From Paratinospora sagittata (lineage: Eukaryota > Streptophyta > Magnoliopsida > Ranunculales > Menispermaceae), in NCBI GenBank assembly GCA_035771175.1, contig CM069598.1, positions 13,188,539-13,252,538 of the forward strand: a stretch of 64,000 bases of DNA. The letters run 5' to 3'. Position numbers and translations under genes: made by a program. Shown piece after piece: positions 45,691 to 58,683 of the stretch; the stretch's first letter is position 1, and every line of letters starts with the position of its first letter. A model generated the notes under the pieces. The model was not told the origin of the DNA and searched no databases. It saw only the letters and a program-made list of their open reading frames with translations.

Positions 45691-46216
45691 ATGGCGGAAG
45701 AAATCCCAAGCACAAGTAGGCCTTGGCAAAGAAGTTCGATGTCCAACACAAAGTTCGAGGTGGAGAAATTCAACGGCACCAACAACTTTGGCATGTGGCA
45801 ATGAGAAGTTCAAGATCTATTATTCCGGGAAGGATCACATATCGCCTTGGAAACCAAGCCCAAGGTTATGTCTGATGATGATTGGAATTTTGTAAATCGT
45901 CAAGCTTGTGGAACAATCAGACTCTGTTTAGCAAAAGATCAGAAGTACTTTGTCATGAAAGAGACTATGGGCACAAGTCTCTGGAAGAAACTGGAGGACA
46001 AGTACATGACAAAAAGCATAGAGAACCGACTCTACCTGAAGAAGAAGCTCTTTCATTTTCAGTACAAGCAAGGTACTCCCATGATCGAGCATCTTGATAA
46101 TTTCAACAAGATTCTCGCTGATCTACTAAATCTTGATGTTGAACCTCTTGATGAGGATAAGGCACTATTGTTGTTAAACTCTTTGCCTGAAAGTTATGAA
46201 CATTTAACAACAACAT
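45691..46216 (+). pseudogene. Copia-2 gag, broken
   Basis: Starts ATGGCGGAAGAA and encodes the copia gag signature KFEVEKFNGTNNFGMWQ, then TGA at about 45802-45804, probably from a cysteine codon. The frame continues with NRQACGTIRLCLAKDQKYF, WKKLEDKYMTK, RLYLKKKLFHF, LNLDVEPLDEDKALLLL and LPESYEHLTTTF. About 12 codons after the join come from the neighbouring LTR. A relative of Tnt1/Tork-type gag by motif. Confidence 0.85.
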
Positions 46217-46774
46217 TTAACAAAACTAACCACCGTATTAATCATCCAAGACAATAGATAATCCATAAAAATTGAACCATAAATAAAATCATAATCCCTA
46301 CAGTCCATTAAAATTGACATATACATAAAGTCCAAAATTGTGGGTACAAATAAAAACCGTCATATGCCCACATGGTCTATCTAACAAGTCCCAACTCACC
46401 CATACTACAATGTGGTAAGTATTATAATTACATAATCCAAAATATAATACTTCATAATTTAAAACACAGTTCAATCAAAATGCCTCTCAACTCACATCGA
46501 GGCTTTGGATTCTCTCGCAGGCAAGGCCCTCAAGATATAACTACTCCTTTACCCTTATTCGAGACAGAAGGACCTGAAAGAGGAAAATGAGGGTGAGCCA
46601 ACGGTGCCCAGTGAATAGAATTCAAATATGCTATCAATACTCATCAATAAATATCATGTATGCATGTCAATGTGTAGTATGATTAAAAGCTCATAACATA
46701 TAGATATCAAGCATTTATAATAAGTTCGATGCAAGTAAAAGTTTATCAATTTGGATCCACATTCCACATACATT

Positions 46775-46876
46775 GGGTTACTAGTGCATGTCTATTTCAC
46801 CGTACCGTTGATCCCAATCATGTTTATTTTGGGTTACTAGTGCACGTCTATTTCACCGTACCGTTGATCCCAATCT
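46775..46876. repeat. 56-bp tandem duplication in the Gypsy-A LTR
   Basis: Two copies starting GGGTTACTAGTGCA, period 56; the second is cut short. The same arrangement is seen in the other LTR at about 63786-63885. Confidence 0.85.
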
Positions 46877-47957
46877 CTTTCTTTCCTAAAACCCTCCTAT
46901 GACAAGGTTAAGTCCCCCTATTAGCCAGATAGATGGGCCCAACCAAAGTCATAAGGTTTTCTCAAATCAATGCATCATTCAAAACATTAGAACACATTCA
47001 TGCTTTCAACATACAATATATAAGTGATATGATGACATAAAAGATATAATCATAAATGAAGTCTACTCACAACCAAGCCTCGCGAGAGTATTTAACCACA
47101 CACGACCACCAAACCGAATCAACCCAATCAAGATCCTGAAACATACATCAATATCCTACCATACATCAATTTCTATGTTCAATCACATAGACATTACACA
47201 TCAACCCTAAATCAGCCTACATATAAACAATAGGTCTAAATCCCATCTAATCCCATCATTCAACTCAAATCACATGACTTAGGCCTCTAATGCATAATTC
47301 TCATACATAAACCATTCTATTAATCAAAAATACCGATTTTCAATTCCTTAGGCATAAACATGTCCAAATTGGGTCACTTGATCACAAGTAGGCCTAACCC
47401 ATGATATGGTCACAACCACCAAATCAGTAGCATAATCAACTCTAATCATGCTTAATTAAACATAAGTTGCATCAATTCAATGATTTTAGGCCAAAAACAT
47501 CAAAATCCCTAAAATATGAAAATTTTCATACTTAGGCCATATTGCCGATTTACACTAGGTCACCATGTCCAGCCATGTATATCACTGATTTTGCATCATG
47601 GTTTCATCAACAATGACAACTAGGTCAACATAGTTGATATGCAAGCTATTTGAAAAGGTCTAAGTTCATATTCTAAATTTAGGTCTAATACAAGCAACCC
47701 TACCAATTCTTCATTTAATATTCTGTTCAGATGTATCAATCTACCAACAGAAATATGTAATCACAAAATCAACCGTATAGATTGAAGTATGTGAAGAAAC
47801 AAACCTTCTGTCCCAATATCAACCCAATCCACGGTGGACCAAAAAGATAAGTATCTTTGATGAACAAGTCTCTAATCAGACAATTTCTCCTTTCCTGCTG
47901 CAAATACTCAAACTCAGATGACTATATCACACAAAATACTTAACACATAAACATCTC

Positions 47958-48300
47958 CACCGTTCAGATTACAGAAATATCAGTTGTAAACGACATACCA
48001 AACTTTGATATCCATCCAACGGTAGATTGAGAAGATCTTTAAGTTTGAGAGAAACGGCGCGAGAAATCCAGACTTTCTGACCAGCTTTGTTTCAGAGGTT
48101 AGATCTCTCAAAACAAACCTCTAATAAAGATCTTCACCGTTCAGAATCCAGAAATATCAGTGTTACACTACTTACCCAAATTTTATATCCATCCAACGGT
48201 AGATTAAGGAGATCTTTAAGTATGAGCAAAATGGTGCGAGAAATCCAGACTTTCCGACCACCTTGTTTGAGAGGTTAGATCTCTTAGACGAAACCTCTGA
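47958..48300. repeat. 177-bp tandem duplication in the Gypsy-A LTR
   Basis: Two diverged copies beginning CACCGTTCAGA, each with ATCCATCCAACGGTAGATT and GAAATCCAGACTTTC. Confidence 0.8.
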
Positions 48301-48484
48301 TCAATATCTCTACCGACGAGAATGAATAACCATAAGCTACGAACTTACTGACAAATTTTGAGCTCAATCTGACCATATATCTCAAAGATCCAACTCTTTG
48401 ATGAAAATGTCGCAGAGATCTTCCTCCTGCAACTCCCTCCTTCTTTCCTTTCTCTTCTTTTCTTTCTCTTCTTTTTTTCCTTTC

Positions 48485-48645
48485 TCTCCACTCACCTCTT
48501 TCTAGCACTTCCTTGATTCCCTCCTCCACTCACCTCACTTTCTAGCACATTCTTGGATTCTCTCCTCCACTCACCTCATTTTCTAGCACATTCTTGGATT
48601 CTCTCCTCCACTCACCTCACTTTCTAGCACATTCTTGGATTAGAG
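48485..48645. repeat. Four tandem units of about 40 bp in the Gypsy-A LTR
   Basis: Units read CTCCACTCACCTC...TTTCTAGCACATTCTTGGATTCT with few changes, the first unit being most diverged. Confidence 0.85.
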
Positions 48646-49077
48646 AAGTGGGCATGAGACACTTGTCCACTTTCATGCACCAACCTTTACATGTGTTGGT
48701 CTCATACTACCCATACCAACCACATGTACTTTAACCAATCTCATGCTTCCAAGTATTTTAAATGTTCAATCCATTTAATACACCAAATTTTCATTCTCAT
48801 TTATCTTTTTATTCAATCAATCCTAACCCATATCAATTCATGGTTTAATGGGCACATGCATAAATAATAACATATGCATTATACTTTAATTTAACATGAC
48901 CCATATACAATTTATGATATACATATTTATATACATTATCAAGCATCAACTATACAAACATTAAACAACCATCAAACAAACACCAAACATATCAAGGCAA
49001 CACATAGAGTTTGGGCAAAATGCAATTGGGTTATGGGCTAGATGAAATAATTTTTGGGGCGTCACATCACACCCACC

Positions 49078-52000
49078 TTAGACTGAACTTCGTCCTCGAA
49101 GTTTTAAGGTTAAGAAATTACCTAAGCCCATAAACTCGGCAAAGTGCTCCATCATGTAGTCCTCACGCTCCCAAGTAACCTGCTCCTCGCCATGGAACTG
49201 CCATCTCACCTTAACCATCGGAATCTCGCGGTTACGTAACCTCTGGACCTTCCGGTCAAGTATCTGAATAGGTTCCTCATCATAAGTCCCATCCTGCCTC
49301 AGTTCAATGTTCCTCCATTCCAAGACGTGATCAAAATCACTCTTGTACACTCTCAACATTGACACATGAAAGATATTGTGGACTGCTGCTAACTGAGGTG
49401 GCAAGGCTAATCAGTAAGCGACGGGGCCAATTCGTTCTAAAACCTCGAACGGCCCAATAAATCTCGGAGCGAGCTTGCCTTTTATCCCAAATCTAGTTTG
49501 GCCCTTCTGAGGTGAGACCTTCAATAAAACTTGGTCACCCACCTCGAACTCTACGGTCTTCCGCTTAGCATCAGCGTAACTCTTCTGCCTGTCTTGAGCT
49601 ACTTTCATATTATGCTTGATCCTCTTAATCTTCTCTGTGTGTTCTTGTACAAACTCTGGTCCCATCACCGCAACATCCCTTACCTCTGTCCAACAGATCG
49701 GAGATCTATAGGGTCGACCATACAATGCCTCAAAAGGAGCCATGCCAATACTGGACTGATAGCTGTTGTTGTACGCGAACTCACACAGATGTATGTACTC
49801 CTCCCAGTTACCACCAGACTCAAGGACACAAGCTCGAAGCATATCCTCTAAAATCGATATCAACCTTTCAGACTGGCCATCCGTCTGGGGGTGAAAAGCG
49901 ATACTGAGATCTAGTCTAGTGCCGAGCTGTCTCTGGAACCCCTGCCAGAATACCGATGTAAACCTCGGATCCCTATCTGACACAATCGAAACTGGCACTT
50001 CAGGTAATCTGACTATCTCCCGCATATAGAGTCTGCTCAGCTTGTCCATAGAATCCCAAGTGTTCACTGGTAGAAAGTGAGCGGACTTGGTCAAGCGATC
50101 AATAATAACCCAAACAGCATTATGTCTCCTCGGGGTGTTGGGTAATCCCACAACAATGTCCATAGTGACGTGCTCCCATTTCCACTCAGGAATGGCAAGC
50201 GGTTGCATCTGCCCTCCAGGCCTCTGATGCTCAGCTTTGACTCTTTGACAGATCTCACACCTCTGAATGAACTGCGCTATCTCTCTCTTCATGTCGGGCC
50301 ACCAATACATTCTTTTCATATCATGATAGATCTGGGTTCCGCCAGGATGAATAGCATAATGAGATCTGTGAGCCTCTTGGAGAACACTCTGTCTGAGTCG
50401 TGGATCTGCGGGAACCCATAAACTTCCCCTAAATCTCAAGGCACCATCAGATGACAAGTGCCAATCAGTAAAATCACTGCTCTCAGCCCAAGACTTGTAC
50501 ATCCCATGATCAACGTCAAGTCTCTGTTGGTCAATTACCTCCTGGACTTGTGTAGGCTGAGCTCTCATTTGAGCACATATCACAATCTGATCTAAAGGGG
50601 TAGCACATATACTCATAACCGTAGCCGCCTCAAGTAGTCTCCACTCATGAGACATCTGGCGTGCTACCATAACTGTCTCTACCCGCTTCCTGCTCAACGC
50701 ATCAGCCACTACATTGGCTTTACCTGGGTGGTATTCCAATGTAAAATCATAGTCTTTGAGGAGCTCTAACCACCTTCTCTGCCTCATGTTCAATTCCTTC
50801 TGAGAGAATAAGTACTTGAGGCTCTTATGGTCAGAATACAAAGTGAATCTCTCACCATAGAGATAATGCCTCCAAATCTTCAAAGCAAAAACCACTGCGG
50901 CCAGTTCTAAGTCATGAACAGGGTAGTTCTTTTCATGCACCTTCAACTGCCTCAATGCATAAGCAATGACCCTATCCTTCTGCATCAACACGCAACCCAA
51001 GCCTATACGAGAGGCATCAGTATAGATAACCAACTCCTGATCAGGCACTGGCAAAATCAACACTGGCGTAGATGTCAATCTTTTCTTCAGCTCTAAAAAG
51101 GCATTCTCACACTCCTCGGTCCATACAAAGGACACATCTTTCTGGGTGAGCCTAGTCATAGGCGTAGCTATCTTGGAGAATCCCTGAACGAATCTCCTAT
51201 AGTAACCAGCTAACCCAAGAAAGCTTCTGATCTCGGTCACTGCGGTAAGCCTAAGCCAATTGATAATGGCTTCAACCTTAGACGGATCAACTGAAATCCC
51301 CTCAGAACTCACCACATGACCTAAGAACTTCACTTCGGTGATCCAAAACTCGCACTTGCTCAGCTTTGCATATAGCCTATGCTCTCTCAGAGTTTGCAAG
51401 GTCACTCTAAGGTGTTCTTCATGCTCAGCCTGAGTCTTGGAATACACCAATATGTCATCAATGAAGACGATGACAAACTTATCCAGATACTGCCTAAAGA
51501 CCCTCTGCATCAGGTCCATGAACATCGCCGGCGCATTAGTCACACCAAATGGCATCACAAGGAACTCATAATGTCCATAGCGGGTTCTGAATGCTGTCTT
51601 AGGCACATCCTCTTCCCTGATCCTCAGCTGATGATACCCGGAGCGCAAATCAATCTTTGAAAAATACCTCGCTCCCCTCAACTGGTCAAACAAGTCATCA
51701 ATCCTTGGGAGAGGATATTTGTTCTTGATGGTCACCCTGTTCAATTGGCGATAGTCGATGCACAACCACAAGCTCCCATCTTTCTTTTTCACAAAAAGAA
51801 CTGGAGCTCCCCAGGGTGACACGCTCGGGCAAATAAAGCCCTTAGCCAATAACTCCTCGAGCTGTTTCTGCAACTCTCTCTACTCGGCTGGCGCCATTCT
51901 ATATGGTGCCATGGAGATAGGCTTCGTGCCAGGGACTAGTTCAATAATGAAATCGATCTCTCGCTTCGGTGGTAATCCTGGAAGATCAGCAGGGAACACA

Positions 52001-52128
52001 TCTGGAAAGTCACTAACAATGGCAATATCCTCGAGTATCACCTCACTAGTTTATTCTTCATCAGGCACTAATCCAGCCAAAATCTCTCTATCTCCATCAG
52101 TCACAAATCTACCCCTTGTGACTATCTG
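49078..52128 (-). pseudogene. Gypsy-A pol (RT, RNase H, integrase, chromodomain)
   Basis: Reads from 52128 down. TAA at 52053-52051 and TAG at 51882-51880 interrupt the start. An 820-codon open stretch (51873-49411) follows: reverse transcriptase ([36 protein letters not shown]), RNase H ([10 protein letters not shown]), integrase zinc region ([11 protein letters not shown]) and D-D-E ([27 protein letters not shown]), and a GPY/F region ([11 protein letters not shown]). TGA at 49413-49411, probably from CGA, cuts off the last 111 codons, which hold a chromodomain-like segment (PIQILDRKVQRLRN, VKVRWQFHGEEQVTWE). Catalytic residues are present, so the reading frame, not the active sites, is broken here. 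Confidence 0.93.
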
Positions 52129-52953
52129 TGTAACACCCCGTAAATTTAATTAAATACATACGTTGAAGTACGCGTATATAAAGATGTATAATACACGTAT
52201 TTTATACATATGAGCTAAATATACACGTGATAATACACGTAGTTGATACGTATGCGCTAAATATACGCGTGTATGATTAGTAAATAAATAAAATTATGAA
52301 ATGAAGATGATACATGTGAATTACATTGATTAATTTATGTGATTGGTTAATTAAAAATGTGGATTTGATTATGATTGAATGAATTTAATGAAATTTGATG
52401 GAGGAGTTAGTTAATAAAAGGAGTCAAGGTACATGGAATCATATATATATATATAAATCTAAATAAAAAATAATAATAAAATAAAAAAATAAATAAAAAA
52501 TCCTTCTAGTTGCTTCCAACGTGTGGCAACTAGAAGGAAATAAAAAAATAACAAAAAAGAAGAAAGAATAAAAAAAAAAGAAATGAAATAGGAAGAAGAT
52601 GAAGAAGTTGCAGAATGGAAAAGAAAGAAGCAGAGAGGAAGACGGAGAAGAAGGAGAAGAAGAAGAAGGGGAAGCGTGCGATTCGAACGAAATTCGGACC
52701 GTCGGTAAGTAATTTTCACGTTTTTTCTTCGTAAAATTACTATCTAAGCTATTCTAGCGGAGAAATTTTGACTGTGGGAGCCGTTTTACGGCGTTTTGCC
52801 AAATTTGGGTTTTGACCCCAACGTGAATGAAAACCTGCTAGAAATGTAGAAAAATGCTTCCTGGATTGTTAGAAACCCGAATATGTGGTTAGATTGAATT
52901 TTATGATTTTTGGAGCCGTTGGACAATTTTAATACAATATACATCTTTCGGAT

Positions 52954-53150
52954 GAATAGTAAAAATAAATGGTAATAGTAAATAGTGAATAGTAAATGTA
53001 AATAGTAAATAGTAATAGTGAATAGTGAATAGTAAATAGTAAATGTGAATAGTGAAAGTGAATAGTGAAAATAAATAGTGAATAGTAATAGTGAATAGTG
53101 AAAATGAATAGTGAAAGTGAATAGTGAAAATGAATAGTATTGTGAACAGT
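52954..53150 (+). repeat. AATAGTRAAT array in the Gypsy-B 5' LTR
   Basis: About 25 irregular units of AATAGTGA, AATAGTAA and AATGTGA type. The partner array at 59512-59748 has an additional duplicated segment of about 40 bp. Confidence 0.9.
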
Positions 53151-53760
53151 GATGTGCTCCAATGAAACTCCGGTTTGAGATCACAGAATCATAGAGAACT
53201 GAATTCCGGACGTTTCGATGCTAAAATTGTGATTTTTGGATATGAGGTGATAGTTTTAGTAACTAAGTATATGGTGTCGTGAAAATCTATTTTCACTGTT
53301 CTTTCTTTTGAAAATATCTAGATTGACCACAGAAACGAGATAGTAGTTTCTTCAACTGCTTATGAGTCCTAAATGGATTTATTATTCGTGATTTGAAGTG
53401 AGTTGAGAAATGAAAGATGTAAATAGATATGAATACAAGAAATTGAATTATGGAGTGATTATGACAGGTTAAATTCGTTGGATTTAACTTGGAGCTGGAC
53501 TCGAAAGCGACGATGATTGGGTTTAAGTTGAACGTGTTGTACTGTGAGTATAGTTTTCTTGATTTGGTTCTTGTATGGCATTGTACGCATATAAACTGTT
53601 TGATTGTACACATGTGATATTATATATAAGGCATTGAGTTTTATGGATCATACAAACTGATTTTAGCATTGGAGTTTGTAATGATGAGGCTTTGCGATTC
53701 CTCATTGTCATTTCGTTAGGTCTGTCCTAACAAGGGTTGCGATCCTTGAAATGACTGTTA

Positions 53761-53940
53761 CTTGGGTAATGAGATGTTGTGGCTACCTTGTAACGGCCAT
53801 ACAAGGGTTAGACCCGCTCTCGTGCCTTGCGGAGGGGGGAGATTGTGTGAATTGGGTCATGAGAAGTTGTGTCTACCTTGTACGACCATACAAGGGTTAG
53901 ACCCGCTCTCTTGCCTTGCGGAGGAGGGAGATTGTGCATT
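53761..53940 (+). repeat. 90-bp tandem duplication with stem-loops
   Basis: Two copies at a period of 90. Each carries CCTTGTA, 6-7 bases, TACAAGG (a small hairpin), then GTTAGACCCGCTCTC and GCCTTGCGGAGG. Confidence 0.85.
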
Positions 53941-54559
53941 ATGATATTGAAAATCATGCAATTTATGTTGTTGGCATGTATAATATATTTGTTGAATGAT
54001 GCATGTGTTGAATAAGTGTTTGAAATGATTTTAAATGTCATATTTCTCTAAATGCATATAATTGTCATCTCAAGAACTATATTCACTGAGCTGTTGTTTG
54101 CTCACTCCATTTCCTCCAATCTTTCAGGTATTGAGTCGAAGGGAAAAGAAACTTGTCTGGTATGTGTATGTATGATTGGAGGAAATAAATATTATTTACG
54201 TTATTTTGATATGTATAATTATCACACACGATATATATGTAATTTCACCTAGATGGGTTGTGTGGTAAGATTATATAATGCTTGGGATGATGAAATGAGA
54301 TAATCATAGATATTTAGTTGGTGAGAATTTCATTTGTGGAATGAATGGAATCAATGTGAATGGAATGATCATCTTTATATATATGGAATTTGATTTGATG
54401 TGTGGTATAGAAAAAAAAAATATTTTGTACATTTTGGGAATGTTTGTGAGAGTACGTGAAGGCTGACAGTGTATTATATACTGTATATGGGTTTGTACAG
54501 TGTATAGTACGCTGTGCCGGTCATGACGTCAGCTTACGTCAGGGGCGTCGTGACAATAT

Positions 54560-54571
54560 TGGTATCAGAGC
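54560..54571 (+). other. Gypsy-B primer binding site
   Basis: TGGTATCAGAGC four bases after the LTR; exact initiator-Met primer site. Confidence 0.9.
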
Positions 54572-57500
54572 CTTAAGTTTAAAATTCTTAAAAAGATAAA
54601 AGCTTTATGATATTATGATTGATTGTATGGGTATACACATGGGTAGTACCATTATGTTGAGCCTAATTCAATATGTTATCTTGACTGAGAATCACCTGTG
54701 TCAGTGAATTACAGATTTGAAAAAGAATAGTCAAGATTAACAATGGAAATTGCTGATCAAGAAAGGATCAGAGGGCTGAAAGAAAACGAACTGGATGTAA
54801 TCCAGTGATAATAAACGAATTAGCTTATATATGGCTAGTAACTACCCAACAACAACGAAATGCATAGCTTATGAGCTTGTGGCAAAGTTGTAATGTGAGA
54901 ATGACAGAGGCATGACCATTGATAGCTCCAGATGTGGGTGCCAATGATGTGAGTATTTCTGTAAAAACAGACTGAAGTCAAACTAAAATAAATAGAAGGT
55001 CTCAATGATAAGCCAGATGGAATGAAAAGATGTGAAAGTTATGAAAACCTTTAGGAAAAGAAACTCTCTTATCTTAACGGACAGTCTGATATTAGACGTA
55101 GTAAAGACTTTGCGACTCTGAGTGGAAACCATCTTAGCGAATGATTAAGTCCCTGAAAATGATAAAGCAAGTTAGCTAAGTTTAAGCTAACTGATGATAA
55201 GAGATTATAAAAATTTGGTTAAGGACTCCTGAGATGATTAAGGAATGAGATTAATTAAAGAAGCGATTTTACTCTGAGCATGATAAAGATCTAGACTAAA
55301 TGTTGGGATCCTATACAACAGATTTGATAATTGTTGGGTTATAAATATATGCGCAGGTTGTGAGGCAGACTATAAATTATGGGTCAGCAAAAGCTGCAGT
55401 GAAAATGTGAACCCCAGCAATAGTGAGATAGCTTGCACTGTCGTTAGAAGCCGAGTCATCAACACCAATGTTAGGTAAAAAGAGAAATAAGGAATGTAAG
55501 GAAATGTTGGGGGCAATAATATGAAATTGAAGATAAGTGAAACATTGAGTAAGGTTGAGATGTTGGCAATATTGGGCCAGGTACTAACCCAATGAAAATG
55601 AAAAAAAAAGGAAATGATGTTAACGACGTATGAAAACCAGAAGTGGTTTCCATTGCCTGAGCAGTAGTCACAGACTGAGTAACTTGTATCTAGACCTGAA
55701 ATTGTCTATTATCAAAAACACAGGATGTGTTAATGTCCATTTAGTCGATAAGGAATGCCCCAATCTTTTTATCAATGTGACTCTACCAGATTTAGAGAAT
55801 AAATGACAGTAAATGAAAAAAAAAAAAAACCAGATCCAGAGAATAGTAAGACGTTGAGAACAGATATGATCAACATTTTGTGATTGTGTATAATCTGATG
55901 TATTGTTGGATCTACCTGGTTTTGTACCTCTAGTGATATGGTAGACAGATTGTATTATCTGCTGTTATAATGATATATCATTAATTGTGAGTATGTCTAC
56001 AGGAGAAAGAATTTACCAGGATATGGTTAATAAATATTATGTGGAATAAATATGAGGGTCATCAAGTAATTATGGACTTTAGAATATGACATTGTTGGAA
56101 GTGGATGCTTTGTGGGTATGATTGGCTGGTCACCTTTCATGCTAGGTGGACCGTCTCTCCGAAAAGAAGTAATATTCTGAATAAGTGGAAAATTCTCATG
56201 TTGAATCTCGAGAAATTTATATTCTCAAAATTGTCTCTCTAAGATAAGCTAGGTATTGACGAGGACATGGAGAATATGGCTAGTACAAAGCCATGTAGAG
56301 TAATGTAATAAGGCATGCAGTTGATTAAAATTCCTGTGGTGAGCTGATATATTTGAGTATTCTCTGATGAATTATTCAAATTGCCACCTGGACAGGAGAT
56401 TGATAGCATAGAACATTGATGTCAGTCTAATAGGCATCTTCATTCCTTCATATAAAGAGTACCTGAGGAATTGTGAGGATTAAAGGTAAGTACATGTGTT
56501 AATGAAAAAAAAAAAAAAGATTGATTATCTTTGATATGCCACCTTGGAGAGCATTTGTGATGGAAATAAGGTATAGTGAAATATGTTTAAGTATGAATTA
56601 TGGTTAACTGAGCAGGGTGACAACAAAGAATGAATATCCTTTACCATGGATAGATGGTCGAATTCGATTACCAAATTTTCGTTAAGATCATTTGGACAAA
56701 TTCGAGAAAAGGATGTAATGCAGACTGTTGTAAGACAAGATATGGGTAATATGAAATGTTGGTATCCTTGATTAATGTGTCAATCACGTTATAGGATTGA
56801 TGCAATGGGTATATGAACCATATCTTGAGTACATAGTCTTCGATGATGATATATGAAATTGTCCCAAGAAAAATGAGAGGAGCATGAATAACACCTCAGA
56901 ATGATCTTGTAGTCACTGAGAGAGCACTGATTGAGTGCCAAGCTTGGTGAATATGAGTTTTGAATAGACTTGAGATAAGAATTTTTGGATCACGTGACTA
57001 GTTTAAATAGTATCATTAAGGATGTTGTGAAGGTCAAAGTGATCATAGTACTGTGACAACTGATGTTAATGATGGAAATCAGAAGTTCTCTGGTATTAGA
57101 TGTATGTTATAGAACGTGTGTGGAAAGATCCTTGAAGTTATCTGTTCCACTCACGAAACTAAGCCAGATGAATGTTATAAATTGTGTGGACCGTTGTGTA
57201 TGAGGAAAGCTCTCATAGTATGAAATGTTGTTACTAGGTTCAGAATCTGGAAGTAATTGGGATTGATGAATATCATGTCCAGATCTGAAGTTTACATTGA
57301 CACAAAAGGATAGGTTAATTACTTGTGTTTCCAGATATTTGGTAGTGCACAAGAATAACTATCCTGAGAGTGAATAAAAATTTGTTGGTAGTGATTTGAT
57401 GAGAGCATTGCCTGTATAATAAAAGGTCACGCTATCTTCAGATTTTAAGAGTCTGAAGTAATTATTTGAAAATATGAGGTGATAAATGTGGCAAGAATTC

Positions 57501-58673
57501 CCAAAGGATTTGATTAATTATTATCCTGGAAAAGGCCAAGATGTTGTTGAGGCATTGAGCAGGAAACAAGCTGAAACTGAAGTAGTATCTATCAGTTAAC
57601 CATACATGGAGATTGTTTGTGACTGAGAGTTACAGTTATGAGTGTACTCTCTATTACTCCACGTGGTGATATTTGCGCTCGGATGCATGTTCAACTGATT
57701 GATACTCATATTCAGAGAGAAAAAGTTATGATGAGACGAGTATGATATTAGTATGAAATATTATGGATTGTGTTAAATGAAGATGGGATTCAAATGGTAT
57801 CTTATGGGTTATGGGTAGATATGATACCATCTGGATGACTATTAGTAGACTGATAAGTCTGCGTATTCTTTCAATGAACACCAGAATTCTTTTGATAGAT
57901 TGAGCAGATGGTATATGTGTGCGATATGGAGACTTTATGGGAGTACTCAGATATTTGTCATGTCGGATTAAGATCCGAAGATTTTGTCGAGATCTGATAT
58001 ATGATGCAGACTCGTTTTGATACTCATCTCCTTCTCAGTGTGATATGTACTCTCAGACTGGCTGACAGACTGAGAGAGTGACTTTGATGCTTGCGAGCAT
58101 GCTCGGGTCTAGTATATTTGAATTTTGGTGGAAGTTGGAAGGAATATTTTATGTGTGTAACCGTATGTGTATAAATAGCTATTATAAGAGCATAATGATG
58201 GCACTCTAAAGTTTGATAATAAGCCTTATAGATCTCCAACTTGTGAATTGAAAGTGTGGAGTTATTGTTATTGGTGCCAGAAGATATTAGTACATACACA
58301 AGGTTTGTATATCGACCTTGAAATGTATTGTGGCTGACTCAGTTTTGTTGAGGGTCTTACCACAGAAAAGCCAAATGAGATTTAGAATAACAAGAAAGCT
58401 CGTACCGCGATTTGTTGGACCAGTAGAAATCCTTGATAAGATAGGTCCATTGACTTACCGATTTGCACTACGATCACAGTTGATAAGTGTCCGGAATCAT
58501 TCGAATTCCATCTATGTTATGGATATAACTCACCACTAAGTTGGGGAGGATACTACGTATCAAGAAGAGCAAACATGAAAGCGGAATATGCAATGTGGGA
58601 GCAGTTTTCTGGAATTGCGTATCACTTGAGGAATAGTCCTTAAGTCTAAATTTCGAGGACGAAATTCCTTAAG

Positions 58674-58683
58674 TTGGGGAGAT
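58674..58683 (+). other. Gypsy-B polypurine tract
   Basis: TTGGGGAGAT immediately upstream of the 3' LTR; the purine core is GGGGAGA. A second TTGGGGAGGA near 58542 is further upstream. Confidence 0.75.

Larger units (their letters stand above)
44535..46216 (+). mobile_element. Copia-2, truncated Ty1-copia element
   Basis: Has a 5' LTR, a primer site, a leader of about 750 bases with a motif array, and the first 175 or so codons of gag. It then stops abruptly at the broken Gypsy-A LTR. Everything from mid-gag to the 3' LTR is missing. Unrelated in LTR and gag sequence to Copia-1. Confidence 0.8.
46217..49066 (-). repeat. 3' LTR of Gypsy-A, truncated
   Basis: The + strand ends GGGGCGTCACA at about 49066 (possibly 49069). 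The other edge lacks the first 164 bases present at 63065-63228 and joins Copia-2 at AACAAAACTAACC. It contains tandem repeats: a 56-bp unit twice (46775-46876), a 177-bp unit twice (about 47958-48300) and a unit of about 40 bp four times (48485-48645). Confidence 0.85.
52129..54555 (+). repeat. 5' LTR of Gypsy-B
   Basis: 2,427 bp. Internal features are GA/AAG-rich tracts (52560-52670), an AATAGTGAAT-type array (52954-53150) and a 90-bp tandem duplication (53761-53940). Short ORFs within it are repeated in the other LTR and are not genes. Confidence 0.95.
54556..58683 (+). pseudogene. Gypsy-B interior: decayed gypsy polyprotein
   Basis: No long ORF in 4.1 kb. Recognisable scraps in gypsy order: the end of RNase H near 57515-57565 (YYPGK..., EALSRKQ), the pre-integrase GLWV near 57806, integrase remnants around 57965-58080 resembling the SDRDP and SQTDGQ-type motifs, and a better-kept integrase C-terminus at 58318-58539 (DSVLLRVLPQKSQMRF, PRFVGPVEILDKIGPLTY). 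Stops and frameshifts separate them. CGAGGACGAA at about 58664, the box seen before the 3' LTR of many gypsy elements, is perfect. I could not recognise gag, protease or the RT core. Confidence 0.8.

Noticed and set aside
48485..48645. Regular repeats that could be mistaken for a CRISPR array
   Set aside because: Units of about 40 bp are contiguous without unique spacers and lie within a plant LTR.
52786..53184. ORFs of 77-132 codons in the Gypsy-B LTR
   Set aside because: Open only because the AATAGTGAAT array lacks stops in these frames; the protein would be repeated FTIHYSL low-complexity sequence.
53762..53944. 60-codon cysteine-rich ORF present in both Gypsy-B LTRs
   Set aside because: Follows the 90-bp tandem duplication, sits inside an LTR and has an equally open opposite strand.
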